A DNA stretch of 8,301 nucleotides, taken from contig QTVU01000076.1 of NCBI GenBank assembly GCA_003460745.1, positions 1 through 8,301 on the forward strand, in the 5' to 3' direction. The DNA is from Firmicutes bacterium AM55-24TS (GTDB lineage Bacteria > Bacillota > Clostridia > UBA1381). Numbering within the stretch: position 1 is the first letter of the stretch; every line of letters begins with the position of its first letter. Under the pieces are notes generated by a model. It was given only the letters and a program-made list of their open reading frames with translations. It ran no database searches and was not told the origin of the DNA. Of the stretch, positions 7,517 to 8,301 are shown piece by piece. Made by a program: the position numbers and the translations under genes.

Positions 7517-7828
7517 ATGGATTATGTATTTGAAACAAGCGAAGAGATGATTGAAAGACGTTATTTTGTTGTTATATGTTACGATATATACGATAATAAG
7601 CGACGTCGGAATTTTGTTAAGTTTGCATCACGATATGCTTTGCGTGTTCAACGTTCTGTTTTTGAAGGTGAATTGAGTAAAAATAAGTATGAAGATTTGA
7701 TTTCAAAAGTTGTATATCATATTGCAGACGAGGATAATGTAAGAGTTTACAGGATAAGCGGTAATGGTGAGGTGAAAACATGGGGAAATGTTGATATTCC
7801 CGAAGTTGAAGAAGTTATAATTATATAA
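7517..7828 (+). CDS. cas2: Cas2, adaptation partner of Cas1
   Basis: Cas2 is the small ferredoxin-like dimer that bridges two Cas1 dimers in the integration complex. The first strand, RYFVVICYDI, carries the conserved Asp23, and QRSVFEGELSKNKYE is the typical central segment. The length is 103 aa against roughly 90 for many relatives: about 13 extra residues (DYVFETSEEMIER) precede the usual start. GGAG (7503-7506) supports ATG 7517 with 10-nt spacing. An internal ATG at 7547 (Met11) would give the standard form but lacks a well-spaced ribosome site. It is the last gene of the operon; no terminator follows, and the array 2 promoter starts 23 bp after its stop. Confidence 0.94.
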   Translation: MDYVFETSEEMIERRYFVVICYDIYDNKRRRNFVKFASRYALRVQRSVFEGELSKNKYEDLISKVVYHIADEDNVRVYRISGNGEVKTWGNVDIPEVEEVIII

Positions 7829-7850
7829 AAAATAAGTAACTATAAAATAC

Positions 7851-7879
7851 TTGAAAATACAGTATTATTATGCTATAAT
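7851..7879 (+). promoter_or_regulatory. Strong sigma-A promoter for array 2
   Basis: TTGAAA (7851-7856), a 17-bp spacer and TATAAT (7874-7879) match the -35 and -10 consensus in 11 of 12 positions. TG at 7871-7872 adds an extended -10. Transcription should start near 7886, so about 179 nt of leader RNA would precede the first repeat. This is much stronger than the candidate promoter of the cas operon and suggests constant high pre-crRNA output. Confidence 0.88.
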
Positions 7880-8017
7880 ATTAATATGTTATTCATAACT
7901 TTAACCATTTAATGTATATTTTCAGCCGCAAAGCTGAAAAGTAAGGTAAAACCTACGTTTTTCGCAGGTGTGAATAATCTAAATCAGTAGTTTCCAATCA
8001 AAAATAATTTTGCCCCG

Positions 8018-8031
8018 CAAAACGCGTTTTG
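8018..8031. repeat. 14-bp perfect palindrome in the leader
   Basis: CAAAACGCGTTTTG reads the same on both strands. It lies 33 bp before the first repeat and is GC-centred in AT-rich surroundings. It could be a binding site for a dimeric protein or one arm of an RNA hairpin that competes with the CCCGCA/TGCGGG stem. No known regulator is recognised. Confidence 0.6.
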
Positions 8032-8064
8032 AGCCCAGTAGCCATGCGGGTTTTAGGGGGTAGA

Positions 8065-8301
8065 TTAAAAAATGAATAACCCCTGTAAGGGACGGAAACA
8101 TTATTGTTTAAGCCGTATATATTTACTGTTTTGAGCTTAAAAAATGAATAACCCCTGTAAGGGACGGAAACACAAAAATGCTAATCCTATATATCCACAC
8201 CTAACAACTTAAAAAATGAATAACCCCTGTAAGGGACGGAAACTTGATAGCGGGTGTGTCATAAACCATTTACAACCGTAATTAAAAAATGAATAACCCC
8301 T
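8065..8301 (+). CRISPR. CRISPR array 2, leader-proximal end, 4 repeats visible
   Basis: Repeats lie at 8065-8099, 8137-8171, 8209-8243 and 8282-8301 (the last cut by the window edge after 20 matching bases). They are identical over 35 bp, all with T at position 9. Spacers are 8100-8136 (37 bp), 8172-8208 (37 bp) and 8244-8281 (38 bp). The base before the repeat is A, C, C, A, so the safe unit is 35 bp. The 3' half, CCCCTGTAAGGGACGGAAAC, forms a 4-bp hairpin (CCCT/AGGG, loop GTA), and the next 8 bases, ACGGAAAC, are the expected crRNA 5' tag. The leader lies on the left, so these are the newest spacers. None could be matched to a known protein by eye. Confidence 0.98.

Larger units (their letters stand above)
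7829..8064 (+). promoter_or_regulatory. Leader of CRISPR array 2
   Basis: This 236-bp non-coding stretch lies between cas2 and the first repeat of array 2 and should be the leader that drives the array and marks the integration site. It holds a strong promoter (7851-7879), then about 180 transcribed bases with several possible hairpins. Stem 1 is perfect, 8 bp: TTTTCAGC (7919-7926) with GCTGAAAA (7933-7940). Stem 2 is ACCTACG (7951-7957) with CGCAGGT (7963-7969), one mismatch. Stem 3 is CCCGCA (8014-8019) with TGCGGG (8045-8050), followed by TTTT. A 14-bp palindrome, CAAAACGCGTTTTG, lies at 8018-8031. The stretch ends in AGGGGGTAG right before the repeat. No open frame with a ribosome site was seen on either strand. 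Confidence 0.85.

Noticed and set aside
7886..7912. Short ORF (MLFITLTI) at the start of the leader transcript
   Set aside because: Only eight codons, no Shine-Dalgarno, and at the predicted transcription start itself.
7919..7970. Riboswitch, because of CCGCAAAGC resembling part of the c-di-GMP-I aptamer
   Set aside because: The rest of that aptamer (paired GG/CC stems, receptor and closing helix) is absent, and the bases are explained by a simple hairpin.
8000..8045. 15-codon - strand frame (MATGLKTRFAGQNYF) in the leader
   Set aside because: No ribosome site upstream; falls within the palindrome and stem, which explain the sequence better.
8073..8160. Peptide-coding potential starting at the ATG inside the repeat (MNNPCKGRK...)
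   Set aside because: The frame runs into spacers of no common sequence, lacks a ribosome site, and the C variant removes the ATG in array 1.
8100..8281. Phage protein fragments in the array 2 spacers and spacer 133-169
   Set aside because: Each has an open antisense frame (e.g. YGCKWFMTHPLS for 8244-8281), but short AT-rich spacers often do, and none resembles a family I know.

Overview
The window is a nearly self-contained type III-A (Csm) CRISPR-Cas locus. It reads entirely on the + strand and is flanked on both sides by CRISPR arrays that share one repeat family. The DNA is AT-rich, the genes are tightly packed, each has a strong purine-rich Shine-Dalgarno (SD) sequence, and one gene starts with TTG. 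Together with the style of the proteins, this points to a low-GC member of the Bacillota, most likely a clostridium. I cannot name a genus from the sequence.

Layout: (1) 1-204 is the distal end of array 1: part of a spacer, then three repeats, the last degenerate at its 3' end. (2) 218-252 is a perfect hairpin with a T-tract, a Rho-independent terminator closing array 1. (3) 253-359 is a short AT-rich gap with a plausible promoter. (4) 360-7828 is one apparent operon: cas6, cas10/csm1, csm2, csm3, csm4, csm5, cas1, cas2. Gaps are 2-30 bp, and cas6 and cas10 overlap by 14 bp. (5) 7829-8064 is the leader of array 2, with a near-consensus extended -10 promoter and several possible RNA hairpins. 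(6) 8065-8301 is the leader-proximal part of array 2, running off the window.

How it works together: Cas1 and Cas2 insert spacers at the leader end of array 2. Array transcripts are cut by Cas6 inside the repeat, leaving the 8-nt 5' tag ACGGAAAC. Cas10, Csm2, Csm3, Csm4 and Csm5 assemble on the crRNA. Csm3 cuts target RNA (catalytic Asp32 present). Cas10 keeps both its HD nuclease residues and its GGDD cyclase motif, so it should cleave DNA and make cyclic oligoadenylate. No Csm6 or other CARF effector that would respond to this messenger lies in the window.

Points that stand out: one array 1 spacer is antisense to a reading frame resembling the DLxKAxWYL signature of the phage protein family DUF3310, the polarity an RNA-targeting system needs; the transcribed leader of array 2 is long and structured; the cOA effector is missing; and a C/T variant alternates along array 1. 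The system type is known. The novelty, if any, is in the leader, the missing effector and the spacer content.
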